A DNA stretch of 9,090 nucleotides, taken from contig JALWQC010000045.1 of assembly GCA_027080755.1 (NCBI GenBank), positions 1-9,090 of the forward strand, in the 5' to 3' direction. The stretch is from Paracoccaceae bacterium (lineage in GTDB: Bacteria; Pseudomonadota; Alphaproteobacteria; Rhodobacterales; Rhodobacteraceae). Made by a program: the position numbers and the translations under genes. Positions 1 through 6,715 of this stretch are shown piece by piece. Within the stretch, counting starts at the first letter, position 1. Every line of letters starts with the position of its first letter. The notes beneath the pieces were generated by a model, which searched no databases, had not been told where the DNA came from, and saw nothing but the letters and a program-made list of their open reading frames with translations.

Positions 1-258
1 GAAATGGCCGACCGCCACACCCTGCCCGCCGGCCTGCCGCATTTCCCAGTGCAGCAGCCCGACGGCGTTTGATTCGTCATCATCGGAGCGGAAGGAGTTG
101 GAACACACCAGTTCCGCCAGCTTGTCGGTCTGGTGGGCGAATGTCCCGACTTCGGGGCGCATTTCATGCAGCACGACCGGCACGCCCATTTGCGCTGCCT
201 GCCATGCGGCTTCGGAGCCGGCCATGCCGCCACCGATAATATGGATGGGTTTTGTCAT
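1..258 (-). CDS. trmFO: TrmFO, tRNA (m5U54) methyltransferase, N-terminal part (partial)
   Basis: This is the first 86 residues of the folate- and FAD-dependent methyltransferase that makes 5-methyluridine at position 54 of tRNA using 5,10-methylenetetrahydrofolate. The reading frame opens at ATG 258-256 and runs off the left edge. The start [20 protein letters not shown] holds the FAD-binding glycine motif (G9, G10, G11, G14). The family signature [11 protein letters not shown] follows at residues 50-60, with C52 at the position of the conserved N-terminal cysteine of TrmFO (Cys53 in the Bacillus subtilis enzyme). There is no obvious Shine-Dalgarno sequence, since a run of C precedes the ATG on the coding strand. 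It lies 60 bp downstream of gyrA on the same strand, with a terminator between them, so it probably has its own promoter or relies on readthrough. The identification is firm; the rest of the protein is not visible. Confidence 0.93.
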   Translation of the reverse strand, partial: MTKPIHIIGGGMAGSEAAWQAAQMGVPVVLHEMRPEVGTFAHQTDKLAELVCSNSFRSDDDESNAVGLLHWEMRQAGGQGVAVGHF

Positions 259-293
259 GGGGGGGATTTAGGCGAAGCGGGGGCAAAATGAAA

Positions 294-313
294 GGGGCCA
301 CATCCGCGGCCCC
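294..313 (-). terminator. Intrinsic terminator after gyrA
   Basis: On the minus strand a GGGGCC/GGCCCC stem of 6 bp with an 8-nt loop begins 5 nt past the gyrA stop codon and is followed by TTTCATTTT. The G+C stem with a T-rich tail on the gyrA side fits a rho-independent terminator. The T tract is interrupted, so some readthrough into trmFO is possible. Confidence 0.75.
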
Positions 314-318
314 CTGTT

Positions 319-3060
319 TTATTCTTCGCCGGTGTCGCCGGTGTCGCCGGTTTCCGTGTCTTCGTCGTCCTCGCCCTGATCGGCGATCCAGGCGACAGAG
401 ACCACAGCCTCGTTTTCCGCCAGCTTGAATATGGTCACCCCGGAAGAGGTGCGCCCCTGTCGGGATATGCCCGAAACGGGGCAGCGGATGGATTGGCCGG
501 TGCTGGTGGCCAGCATGATCTGGTCGTCCTCGTCCACGGGGAAGGCGGCGACGATGGTGTCCCCGCGCCGGCCCAGATTGGCGGCCGCAATGCCCTGGCC
601 GCCACGCCCCGAAACCCTGTATTCATAGGCCGAGGTCCGCTTGCCGTAGCCCCCCGAGGTTACCGTCAGGATCCATTCTTCCAGTGCAGAGAGTTCCGCA
701 TAGCGTTCCGGTGATATTGTGGCTTCGGTGGCCTCCCCCCCGGCCCCGTCTTCGCCGGTTACGGCGCGGCGCATCTTGAAATAGGCGTTGCGTTCGTCCG
801 GTGTGGCATCCACATGCCGCAGCAGGGACATGGAGACGACCTCGTCCCCCTCGGCCAGCTTGATGCCGCGCACGCCGGTGGAATCGCGCCCCTTGAACAC
901 GCGCACATCCGTTACCGGGAAGCGGATCGCCTTGCCCAGTCGTGTCGTCAGCAGGAAATCGTTGTCCACATGGCTGATATGGGCGCCGATCAGACGCACG
1001 TCATCAGGCAGTTTCATGGCAATCTTGCCGTTGGCCATCACGTTGGTGAAGTCCGACAGCGCATTGCGCCGCACATTGCCGGTGGAGGTGGCGAAAACGA
1101 TCTGCAGGTCGTTCCATTCCTCCTCGGGGGCGTCAACGGGCATGATGGCGGCGATGCCGACACCCTGCGGGATCGGCAGAATGTTGACGATCGCCTTGCC
1201 ACGCGCATTGCGCCCGCCCGGCGGCAGACGCCAGGTTTTCAGCTTGTAGACGATGCCGTCCGTGGTGAAGAACAACAGCGGCGTGTGGGTGTTGGCGACG
1301 AACAGCTGGGTGACGAAATCCTCGTCCTTGGTGCTCATGCCCTTGTTGCCCTTGCCGCCGCGTTTCTGGGCGCGGAATTCGTCCAGCTGCGTGCGTTTGA
1401 TGTAACCCGCGTTGGTGATGGTCACCACCATATCCTCGGATTCGATCAGGTCCTCGTCGTCCATATCGCCGGTAAAATCGGTGATTTCCGAGCGGCGGGG
1501 GACGGCGAATTGTTCTTTCACCTCGGCCAGTTCGGCGGAGATAATGCCCATGATCCGCGCGCGCGAACGCAGGATATCGAGGTAGTCGGTGATCTTGCCG
1601 GCCAGCACCTGCAATTCGTCCGTCACCTCTTTGACGCCCATGGCTGTCAGGCGCTGCAGGCGCAGTTCCAGAATGGCGCGGGCCTGGGTTTCGGACAGGT
1701 TATAGGTGCCGTCGTCGTTCATTTTATGGCTGGGATCGTCGATCAGCTGGATATATTCGGCAATATCCTGCGCCGGCCAGCGCCGTGTCATCAGTTTCAC
1801 GCGCGCTTCCGCCGGATCGGCCGAGGCACGGATGGTGGCGACGATTTCATCCACATTGGATACGGCCACGGCCAGCCCGCACAGGATGTGGCTGCGTTCG
1901 CGCGCCTTGCGCAGTTCAAAGGCGGTGCGGCGCGCGACGACCTCTTCGCGGAAATCGATGAAGGCGGTCAGGAATTTGCGCAGGTTCAGCTGCTCGGGGC
2001 GGCCGCCGTTCAGCGCCAGCATGTTGCAGCCGAAACTGGTTTGCAGCGGGGTGAAACGGAACAGCTGGTTCAGCACGACCTCGGGGGTAGCGTCGCGCTT
2101 CAGCTCTATCACGATGCGCACGCCGAAACGGTCGGATTCATCCTGCACATGGGCGATGCCCTCGACCTTTTTGTCGCGCGCCAGATGGGCGATTTTTTCA
2201 ATCAGAATGGCCTTGTTGACCTGATAGGGGATCTCGTTGACCACGATGGCAAAGCGGTCCTTGCGGATTTCCTCGACCTTGGTTTTGGCGCGAATGATGA
2301 CAGAGCCGCGCCCCTCGGTATAGGCTTTGCGCGCGCCGCTGCGGCCCAGAATGATGCCGCCGGTGGGGAAATCGGGGGCGGGGACGTATTCCATCAGGGC
2401 AATGGAATCCATATCCGGCTGTTCGATCAGCGCCAGCGTGGCGTCGATCACCTCGCCCAGATTGTGCGGCGGAATATTGGTGGCCATGCCGACGGCAATC
2501 CCGCCCGCCCCGTTAACCAGCATGTTAGGATAGCGCGCGGGCAGAACCGTGGGCTCCTGGTCCTTGCCGTCGTAGTTGTCCTGGAAATCGACGGTGTCTT
2601 TTTCGATGTCGGCCAGCAGAAAGGCGGCCGGTTTGTCCATGCGCACCTCGGTATAGCGCATGGCGGCGGCCTTGTCCCCGTCCATAGAGCCGAGGTTCCC
2701 CTGGCCGTCCAGCAGCGGCAGCGACATGGAAAAATCCTGCGCCATACGCACCAGCGCGTCATAGATCGCGCTGTCGCCGTGGGGGTGGTATTTACCCATC
2801 GTGTCGCCAACAGGGCGCGCGGATTTGCGGTAGCTTTTGTCGTGGGTGTTGCCGGTTTCGTGCATGGCGTAAAGGATGCGCCGGTGCACCGGCTTCAGGC
2901 CGTCGCGCAGGTCGGGGATGGCGCGGCTGACGATCACGCTCATGGCGTAGTCGAGGTAGGAGGTTTTCATTTCCTCCACGATAGAGATATTCGGCCCGCC
3001 ATAGACGTATTCCTGCGGCGTTTCGCTGCCTGTATTGTCAGTCTCGTCAGTCACGATCAT
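319..3060 (-). CDS. gyrA: DNA gyrase subunit A
   Basis: GyrA is the breakage-reunion subunit of the GyrA2GyrB2 enzyme that introduces negative supercoils. The 913 residues include the winged-helix/tower region (about 35-530) and the C-terminal beta-pinwheel (about 540-893). The catalytic tyrosine is Y136 in AAAMRYTE. The quinolone-resistance region reads [10 protein letters not shown] with S97 and D101, equivalent to E. coli S83 and D87, so the common resistance changes are absent. The GyrA box is QKRGGKG at 565-571, with K where QRRGGKG is usual. An insertion at about 749-797 and an acidic tail (894-913, ending [10 protein letters not shown]) make it longer than the 875-residue E. coli protein. 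The start is uncertain: GGGTGA abuts the ATG at 3060, but it is well spaced for an in-frame GTG at 3054, which would give 911 residues. The gene has its own promoter-like sequence and terminator, so it is probably monocistronic. Confidence 0.98.
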   Translation of the reverse strand: MIVTDETDNTGSETPQEYVYGGPNISIVEEMKTSYLDYAMSVIVSRAIPDLRDGLKPVHRRILYAMHETGNTHDKSYRKSARPVGDTMGKYHPHGDSAIYDALVRMAQDFSMSLPLLDGQGNLGSMDGDKAAAMRYTEVRMDKPAAFLLADIEKDTVDFQDNYDGKDQEPTVLPARYPNMLVNGAGGIAVGMATNIPPHNLGEVIDATLALIEQPDMDSIALMEYVPAPDFPTGGIILGRSGARKAYTEGRGSVIIRAKTKVEEIRKDRFAIVVNEIPYQVNKAILIEKIAHLARDKKVEGIAHVQDESDRFGVRIVIELKRDATPEVVLNQLFRFTPLQTSFGCNMLALNGGRPEQLNLRKFLTAFIDFREEVVARRTAFELRKARERSHILCGLAVAVSNVDEIVATIRASADPAEARVKLMTRRWPAQDIAEYIQLIDDPSHKMNDDGTYNLSETQARAILELRLQRLTAMGVKEVTDELQVLAGKITDYLDILRSRARIMGIISAELAEVKEQFAVPRRSEITDFTGDMDDEDLIESEDMVVTITNAGYIKRTQLDEFRAQKRGGKGNKGMSTKDEDFVTQLFVANTHTPLLFFTTDGIVYKLKTWRLPPGGRNARGKAIVNILPIPQGVGIAAIMPVDAPEEEWNDLQIVFATSTGNVRRNALSDFTNVMANGKIAMKLPDDVRLIGAHISHVDNDFLLTTRLGKAIRFPVTDVRVFKGRDSTGVRGIKLAEGDEVVSMSLLRHVDATPDERNAYFKMRRAVTGEDGAGGEATEATISPERYAELSALEEWILTVTSGGYGKRTSAYEYRVSGRGGQGIAAANLGRRGDTIVAAFPVDEDDQIMLATSTGQSIRCPVSGISRQGRTSSGVTIFKLAENEAVVSVAWIADQGEDDEDTETGDTGDTGEE
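328..351. repeat. 9-bp tandem repeat in the gyrA acidic-tail codons
   Basis: The unit GCCGGTGTC occurs at 328-336 and 337-345, followed by a partial third copy (GCCGGT, 346-351). On the coding strand it encodes the repeated tripeptide TGD near the end of GyrA. Unit length is a multiple of three, so copy-number change would lengthen or shorten the acidic tail without a frameshift. Confidence 0.8.
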
Positions 3061-3074
3061 TCACCCGGAGTTAC

Positions 3075-3088
3075 CACAATATATTGTG
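3075..3088. promoter_or_regulatory. Perfect 14-bp palindrome in the gyrA leader (possible operator)
   Basis: CACAATATATTGTG is a perfect palindrome and is AT-rich in otherwise GC-rich DNA. It lies just downstream of the putative gyrA -10 and covers the expected transcription start, with the coding start 15 bp further on. This position suits an operator for a dimeric repressor. In mRNA it could instead form a small hairpin just upstream of the ribosome binding region. No regulator is identified from the sequence. Confidence 0.45.
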
Positions 3089-3092
3089 AGTG

Positions 3093-3121
3093 AGCCTAGC
3101 AAATACGGGCCGCAAACGCAA
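3093..3121 (-). promoter_or_regulatory. gyrA: Putative gyrA promoter
   Basis: Reading the minus strand, TTGCGT (3121-3116) and TAGGCT (3098-3093) are separated by exactly 17 bp. The -10 is preceded by TGC, giving an extended -10 (TGCTAGGCT). The expected start of transcription is near 3086, leaving a leader of about 25 nt before the ATG. Each hexamer matches the sigma-70 consensus at only about 3 of 6 positions, but the spacing and location are right. Confidence 0.5.
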
Positions 3122-3150
3122 TCACTGGTTAGGGTCGGGGGTGGTTTTAT

Positions 3151-3271
3151 TTAAAGCGTTTCGACCTTTCATCGAGACACGCATCATGGCCTGTCCGTGA
3201 GGCAGCGATTGCGAAGCAATGGCGTTCACTGACAGGCCATGATTCAAAATAAAGTCGAAATGCTATAGGGG
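3151..3271. repeat. Long-palindrome intergenic element, copy 1
   Basis: This is a ~120-bp imperfect palindrome between the bactofilin terminator and the gyrA promoter. The outer arms AGCGTTTCGAC (3155-3165) and GTCGAAATGCT (3254-3264) pair with a single G·T. The inner arms (3183-3200 and 3226-3243, beginning ATCATGGCCTGTC) pair at 17 of 18 positions. The tip holds a small ATTGC/GCAAT hairpin. The reverse complement of its right half matches copy 2 at 6587-6698 almost base for base, including spacer sequence between the arms, so the two share ancestry. Copy 1 has an extra ~10 bp at the tip. Its left end (TTATTTAAAGCG) has diverged from the CCCTATAGCG end seen in copy 2, so the left boundary is approximate. 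It contains no ORF. Confidence 0.85.
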
Positions 3272-3279
3272 CAGCGCAT

Positions 3280-3308
3280 AAAAAAGGCCCCGCGGGAAAC
3301 GGGGCCTT
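3280..3308 (-). terminator. Strong intrinsic terminator after the bactofilin gene
   Basis: On the minus strand, AAGGCCCC (3308-3301) pairs perfectly with GGGGCCTT (3291-3284) around a 9-nt loop. The T run continues to 3280, giving a canonical rho-independent terminator. It starts 22 nt past the bactofilin stop codon and closes the four-gene block before gyrA. Confidence 0.92.
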
Positions 3309-3329
3309 CGGGTGTTTCGGCTGGCTGCC

Positions 3330-3791
3330 CTAGCTGGCGGATTTGCCACCGGTTTTGGACAGGGGGTCATCCTCGCGCTGGACGGAGCCTTCGAAATGCG
3401 CGCCGCTTTCGATAGCGATGGTTTTGTGGATGATGTCGCCCTCGACGCGGGCGGTGGCGGTCAGACGGACCTTCAGCCCGCGCAGACGGCCAACCACGCG
3501 GCCGTTAACCACAACGTCGTCGGCAATCACTTCGCCCTTGACGGTGGCGCCTTCGCCAACGGTCAGCAGATGGGCGCGGATGTCGCCCTCTACCGTGCCT
3601 TCGATCTGCACGTCGCCGGTGGTGGTCAGGTTGCCCTTGATCACCAGATCCGAGGACAGGATCGAGGGTGCCGGCTTCGGCTTGGGCGCCGGAGAGGGGC
3701 TGGAGGGGGACTTCGCCGCCGGCGCCGCAGGTGCGGCTTTCGGTGCGTCGGCTGCGGGGGTGTCGCTGGATTTGTGGCCTTTAGTAAACAT
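3330..3791 (-). CDS. Bactofilin (DUF583/CcmA family cytoskeletal protein)
   Basis: Bactofilins polymerise without nucleotide into filaments that act as scaffolds at the inner membrane for cell-wall enzymes. The 153 residues show the usual plan: a short N-terminus (MFTKGHKS), an Ala/Pro/Lys-rich linker (about 12-43), then the beta-helical bactofilin core (about 44-142) with short repeating beta-strand/turn units such as GDVQIEGTVEGDIRA and ARVEGDII. The first residues, F2 and K4 in particular, resemble the membrane-association peptide described at the start of Caulobacter BacA; that similarity is an inference. AGGAAG sits just before the ATG. Its first 11 nt overlap the end of the M23 peptidase gene, which implies translational coupling and matches the known pairing of bactofilins with M23 endopeptidases in morphogenesis (Csd1/CcmA in Helicobacter, LmdC/BacA in Hyphomonas). 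The family call is firm; the shape it controls here is unknown. Confidence 0.93.
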   Translation of the reverse strand: MFTKGHKSSDTPAADAPKAAPAAPAAKSPSSPSPAPKPKPAPSILSSDLVIKGNLTTTGDVQIEGTVEGDIRAHLLTVGEGATVKGEVIADDVVVNGRVVGRLRGLKVRLTATARVEGDIIHKTIAIESGAHFEGSVQREDDPLSKTGGKSAS

Positions 3792-5118
3792 ATCTTCCTG
3801 CCTTTATGTAGGTTAATGGGTTAACGGCCTTGCCGTTTAGTCGAACTTCGTAATGGACATGGGATCCGGTGGACCGGCCTGTGCTTCCCATATCACCAAT
3901 TCTGTCCCCGCGCGAGACCCTTTGCCCCTTCACCACGCGGATTTTACTTTGATGGGCGTAGAAGGTCTCGAATCCGAAATCGTGCTGGATGATGACAACA
4001 TTGCCGTATCCGTGTTGGCGGCCGGCAAATTTTACCACCCCGTCGGCAGTGGCATAAAGCGGGGTTCCGACCGGCCCGGCCCAGTCCTGCCCCTTGTGCA
4101 TACGGCTGGAACCGTTGAAAGGGTCGTGGCGCACGCCGAAGCTGCTGGTGGCGCGCACGCTGGCGCGCACCGGCATTACCATCGGAATACGGTTTCCGGC
4201 CATGTTCAGCATTTCCACCGTGTCCAGATCCTGCAGCAGTTTTTGCAGCCGCAGCTCGGTCTTGTCCATTTGCGCGGGGTCATCGGGGAACAGCTCGGTA
4301 TTGCCCGGGCCGCCGGCGCCGGAATAGTTCTGGCGGATTACGTTCAGCACGCTGTCTACATCCATGCCGGCGCTTTTGAACATCTGGCGCAACGGGCCGA
4401 GCGCCGCCTTCGTGGCGTTTTCCACCTGGGTGATCATACGGTCGCGCCGCTGCGCATCCAGACGCATTTTCGCGGCGGTGGCCTCTATTTGCGCTTGCAG
4501 TTCTTCGGTATAGGCAAGGGATTCGTCGCGGGTTTTGACTGCGTCTTCCAGAATGGCGTTCATGGCCTTTAGCGTGTATTTCAGCTCGGATTCACTGGAT
4601 TCGCGCGGGCCGTTGCCCTCGGCCAGCTTGGCAAATTCCGCTTGCAACCCGTCCAGTGCCTGCTGCGCCGCGTTGCGTTCTGCCATGGCGCTGTTCAGCT
4701 TTTGTTGCAGGGCAAACAGGGTGATACGCTGTTCGTTCTGCACCGTCATAGAGGCAATCAGATCATCCTGTTGCAGGGCCACCTGTTGCAGCGCCTGATT
4801 GAAACGCGCCTGCGTCGCCTGTGCCTGACGGGCGAAATCGTCGCGTTCGGCCGACAGCTCCGCCAGGCGCTGTTCATAGGCATCCTGCAACGCGATTGAA
4901 CGTGCCTCGGCGCTGTCGGATTCAAAGCGGATGGAAATGGTTGCCACGGTCGCCACCAGCACCCAGCCGACGGTTGCCACCGTCGCCACCAGCAGCCCGA
5001 GGCGCGCCAGCGGCGAGAAGGTTATCTCCTGCTCGCCGGTTCTGCCCCGCAGTACCAGAGTTTGCTCCGGCAAAAATTTCGAGAGCGTCCTGTTCGCCCC
5101 GCGAATCATGCCTGTCAT
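3781..5118 (-). CDS. Membrane-anchored M23 metallopeptidase with coiled coil
   Basis: This is a predicted peptidoglycan DD-endopeptidase of the LytM/M23 family, 445 residues long. A cytoplasmic N-terminus of about 37 residues is followed by one membrane segment (about 38-62), long Gln/Ala/Glu-rich coiled coils (about 66-168 and 190-240), and a C-terminal M23 domain (about 318-440). All zinc-site residues are present: H341 and D345 (HKGQD), and H422 in HVH (420-422), with H389 in FYAH also conserved, so it should be an active enzyme rather than a LytM-type activator. The uncleaved N-terminal helix would place the catalytic domain in the periplasm. It overlaps the bactofilin gene by 11 nt, the arrangement of the bactofilin-partner endopeptidase LmdC. 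The start is taken as ATG 5118; an in-frame ATG at 5109 (M4) is an alternative, and neither has a strong Shine-Dalgarno sequence. Confidence 0.92.
   Translation of the reverse strand: MTGMIRGANRTLSKFLPEQTLVLRGRTGEQEITFSPLARLGLLVATVATVGWVLVATVATISIRFESDSAEARSIALQDAYEQRLAELSAERDDFARQAQATQARFNQALQQVALQQDDLIASMTVQNEQRITLFALQQKLNSAMAERNAAQQALDGLQAEFAKLAEGNGPRESSESELKYTLKAMNAILEDAVKTRDESLAYTEELQAQIEATAAKMRLDAQRRDRMITQVENATKAALGPLRQMFKSAGMDVDSVLNVIRQNYSGAGGPGNTELFPDDPAQMDKTELRLQKLLQDLDTVEMLNMAGNRIPMVMPVRASVRATSSFGVRHDPFNGSSRMHKGQDWAGPVGTPLYATADGVVKFAGRQHGYGNVVIIQHDFGFETFYAHQSKIRVVKGQRVSRGDRIGDMGSTGRSTGSHVHYEVRLNGKAVNPLTYIKAGRYVY
4939..4994. repeat. 33-bp-period direct repeat encoding the M23 transmembrane helix
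   Basis: Two 23-bp copies (4939-4961 and 4972-4994) differ at one base and are spaced 33 bp apart. They encode an 11-residue tandem repeat in the membrane helix, with LVATVAT occurring twice (residues 43-49 and 54-60). It looks like a duplication inside the anchor helix. Confidence 0.75.
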
Positions 5119-5163
5119 ATGTGTGCCAATCCCGTTCCTGCCCGAAAGGTGTTAAGTTTGCGT

Positions 5164-5192
5164 AAATGTGGATAGAAAAAACCGCGCGTCAA
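5164..5192 (-). promoter_or_regulatory. Possible promoter for the M23-bactofilin pair
   Basis: The 130-bp gap between the DUF455 gene and the M23 gene contains TTGACG (5192-5187 on the minus strand), a 5-of-6 match to the -35 consensus. A weak -10 candidate, ACATTT (5169-5164), lies 17 bp downstream. The gap is large for an operon, which supports a separate promoter, but the -10 is poor. Confidence 0.35.
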
Positions 5193-5248
5193 GGCAACCG
5201 GAATTCCCGTTTCCCTGAAGATTCCCCGCAAAATGGGCAATCTTTGGC

Positions 5249-6049
5249 CTATTCCACAAGCGGCCAGTAAAAATCGGGGGGCAGGCCGGCCTCGGCGCGC
5301 TTTTCCTCGTTGAAGGGTGGGCGCAGTGTGGAATGGAAATATTTCCGCACAAGGGTGTGAAATGTCTCTTTCGGGTCCAGATCGTGGCGCCCGCACAAAA
5401 AATGGAACCATTTGGAGCCATAGGCAACATGCCCGACCTCTTCGGCATAGATCACCTGCATCGCTTCGACCGTTTCCCCGTCGCCGGCCTTTTCGAACAT
5501 GGCGATCATGCCCGGGGTGACGTCCAGCCCGCGGGCCTCCAGTACCATCGGCACTACGGCCAGCCGGCCCATGAAATCCGTCGCCGTATCGCTGGCCCCT
5601 TGCCACATGCCTGCATGGGCGGGCAGGGCGCCGTAGTGGCTGTCGTAGGCCTCCAGCCGGTCGGACAGCAGGCGGAAATGGCGCGATTCTTCGGCCGCGG
5701 CCTTTACCCAGTCATCATAGAAACCGCGCGGCATCGGGACATCGGAAAAGCGCGCGATGATGTCCCAGTGCAGATCGACGGCGTTCAGTTCGATATGGGC
5801 GATGGCGTGCAGCAGCGTGGCCCGTCCGGCCGCCCCCTTGGCCCGCCGGCGCGGCACGTCGCGCGGATCGACCAGTTCGGGGCGCGCGGGACGGGCGGGG
5901 AAATCCGGTGGCGTGGCATGGCCGATTTCCATCGGCGCGCCGTTTTCCTGTGCCGCAAACCAGTCCGCCGCCAGTTTTTGCGACAGGGCGGTTTTCTTCC
6001 ACGGGTCGCCCTCGGACAGGACGGCAACGGCGGCTTCGGTCAGAGTCAT
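5249..6049 (-). CDS. DUF455 family ferritin-like (di-iron) protein
   Basis: A 266-residue protein of the DUF455/COG2833 family, a ferritin-like four-helix-bundle group whose biochemical role is not established. A plausible carboxylate-bridged di-iron ligand set is visible: E87 in HIELNA, E121 and H124 in EESRHF, E171 in MVLEARGLD, and E204 and H207 in EEVGHVAYG. The two ExxH motifs and their spacing fit a binuclear metal site. The protein is cytoplasmic by appearance, with no signal peptide or membrane segment. Its ATG overlaps the bcp stop codon in an ATGA junction (4 nt), so it is almost certainly translated from the bcp message. Pairing with a peroxiredoxin suggests a link to oxidant or iron handling, but that is inference. 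Its tRNA-hydroxylase-like relatives (MiaE) are an alternative guide to function. Confidence 0.85.
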   Translation of the reverse strand: MTLTEAAVAVLSEGDPWKKTALSQKLAADWFAAQENGAPMEIGHATPPDFPARPARPELVDPRDVPRRRAKGAAGRATLLHAIAHIELNAVDLHWDIIARFSDVPMPRGFYDDWVKAAAEESRHFRLLSDRLEAYDSHYGALPAHAGMWQGASDTATDFMGRLAVVPMVLEARGLDVTPGMIAMFEKAGDGETVEAMQVIYAEEVGHVAYGSKWFHFLCGRHDLDPKETFHTLVRKYFHSTLRPPFNEEKRAEAGLPPDFYWPLVE

Positions 6050-6504
6050 AGGGCTTTTACCGCTTCCAGCACCTCGGCCACATGGCCCTTGACCCGCACC
6101 TTGCGCCAGATCCGGCGGATGATGCCGGTTTCATCGACCAGAAAGGTGGATCGCTCGATCCCCATATAGGTCCGTCCGTAGTTCTTTTTTTCCACCCATG
6201 CGCCGAGCGCCTCTATCAGCGTGCCGTCTTCGTCCGACAGCAGCGGGATGGTCAGCCCGTGTTTGGCCACGAAATTGTCGTGTTTGCGCACGGAGTCCTT
6301 TGACACGCCCACGACCTCGGCACCGGCGGCGCGAAATTCGGGCAGGGCGGCGGAAAATTCCAGCGCCTCTGTGGTGCAACCGGGGGTGTTGTCCTTGGGA
6401 TAAAGGTAAACAACCAGTTTACGGCCCTTGAAATCATCGCGTGACACCATGGTGCCGCCGTCGCGGGGCAGGGTGAAATCGGGGAACATATCGCCTACTT
6501 GCAT
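6046..6504 (-). CDS. bcp: Peroxiredoxin of the Bcp/PrxQ family, single-cysteine form
   Basis: A 152-residue cytoplasmic thiol peroxidase that reduces hydrogen peroxide and organic hydroperoxides. The thioredoxin-fold active site reads YPKDNTPGCTTEA, with T40, P41 and the peroxidatic cysteine C43. In E. coli Bcp a resolving cysteine lies five residues later (C45/C50); here that position is L48 and no other cysteine exists in the protein, so it must work as a 1-Cys enzyme resolved by an external thiol. AGGAGG (6516-6511 on the minus strand) stands 6 nt before the ATG, the strongest ribosome binding site in the window and a firm choice of start. It is the first gene of the block and overlaps the DUF455 gene by 4 nt. 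It diverges from queA across about 210 bp that contain palindromic element copy 2. Confidence 0.95.
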   Translation of the reverse strand: MQVGDMFPDFTLPRDGGTMVSRDDFKGRKLVVYLYPKDNTPGCTTEALEFSAALPEFRAAGAEVVGVSKDSVRKHDNFVAKHGLTIPLLSDEDGTLIEALGAWVEKKNYGRTYMGIERSTFLVDETGIIRRIWRKVRVKGHVAEVLEAVKAL

Positions 6505-6586
6505 GTGGAACCTCCTGTTTTGGGGGAAAATACGCGCCTTGCGGGGAAAGAAAACCGATATTTTGCTTTTCAGGCGGGAAACTTCG

Positions 6587-6698
6587 CCCTATAGCGTTTC
6601 GACTTTATTTTGAATCATGGCCTGCCAGTGAACGCCATTGCTGCCTTACTGGCAGGCCATGATATCTGTTTCAAAGAAAAGTCGAAACGCCTAAAGGG
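6587..6698. repeat. Long-palindrome intergenic element, copy 2
   Basis: A 112-bp element between the divergent bcp and queA genes. The outer arms (6594-6606 and 6678-6690, GCGTTTCGACTTT and its complement) are a perfect 13-bp match. The inner arms (6614-6629 and 6648-6663, ATCATGGCCTGCCAGT) are a perfect 16-bp match. TTTGA/TCAAA (6609-6613, 6671-6675) pairs between them, so almost the whole element can fold as one hairpin with an 18-nt tip. The ends CCCTATAG and CTAAAGGG are near-complementary. It matches copy 1 (about 3151-3271) in opposite orientation. Its right end is 17 bp before the queA ATG, so it either lies in the queA leader or supplies or displaces its promoter. Confidence 0.88.
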
Positions 6699-6715
6699 AC
6701 AGAAAACCGCGGGAA

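Noticed and set aside
814..3093. 759-codon open frame on the plus strand opposite gyrA
   Set aside because: It is fully antisense to an unmistakable gyrA. Its translation is rich in His, Gly and Val in low-complexity style with no recognisable domain, as expected from the complement of GC-rich codons.
3151..3271. CRISPR or tRNA-like structure in the palindromic elements
   Set aside because: There are only two copies 3.3 kb apart in opposite orientation, with no regular spacers and no tRNA cloverleaf landmarks. A dispersed palindromic repeat explains them better.
3812..3825. TTAA-N4-TTAA motif resembling a CtrA site
   Set aside because: CtrA half-sites are separated by 7 bp, and this lies inside the M23 coding region near its 3' end, where it is not placed to control a promoter.
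5218..5244. Hairpin AAGATT/AATCTT with an internal CCC/GGG pairing after the DUF455 stop codon
   Set aside because: The stem is AT-rich with a mismatch and no T run follows on the minus strand, so it does not support a terminator call.
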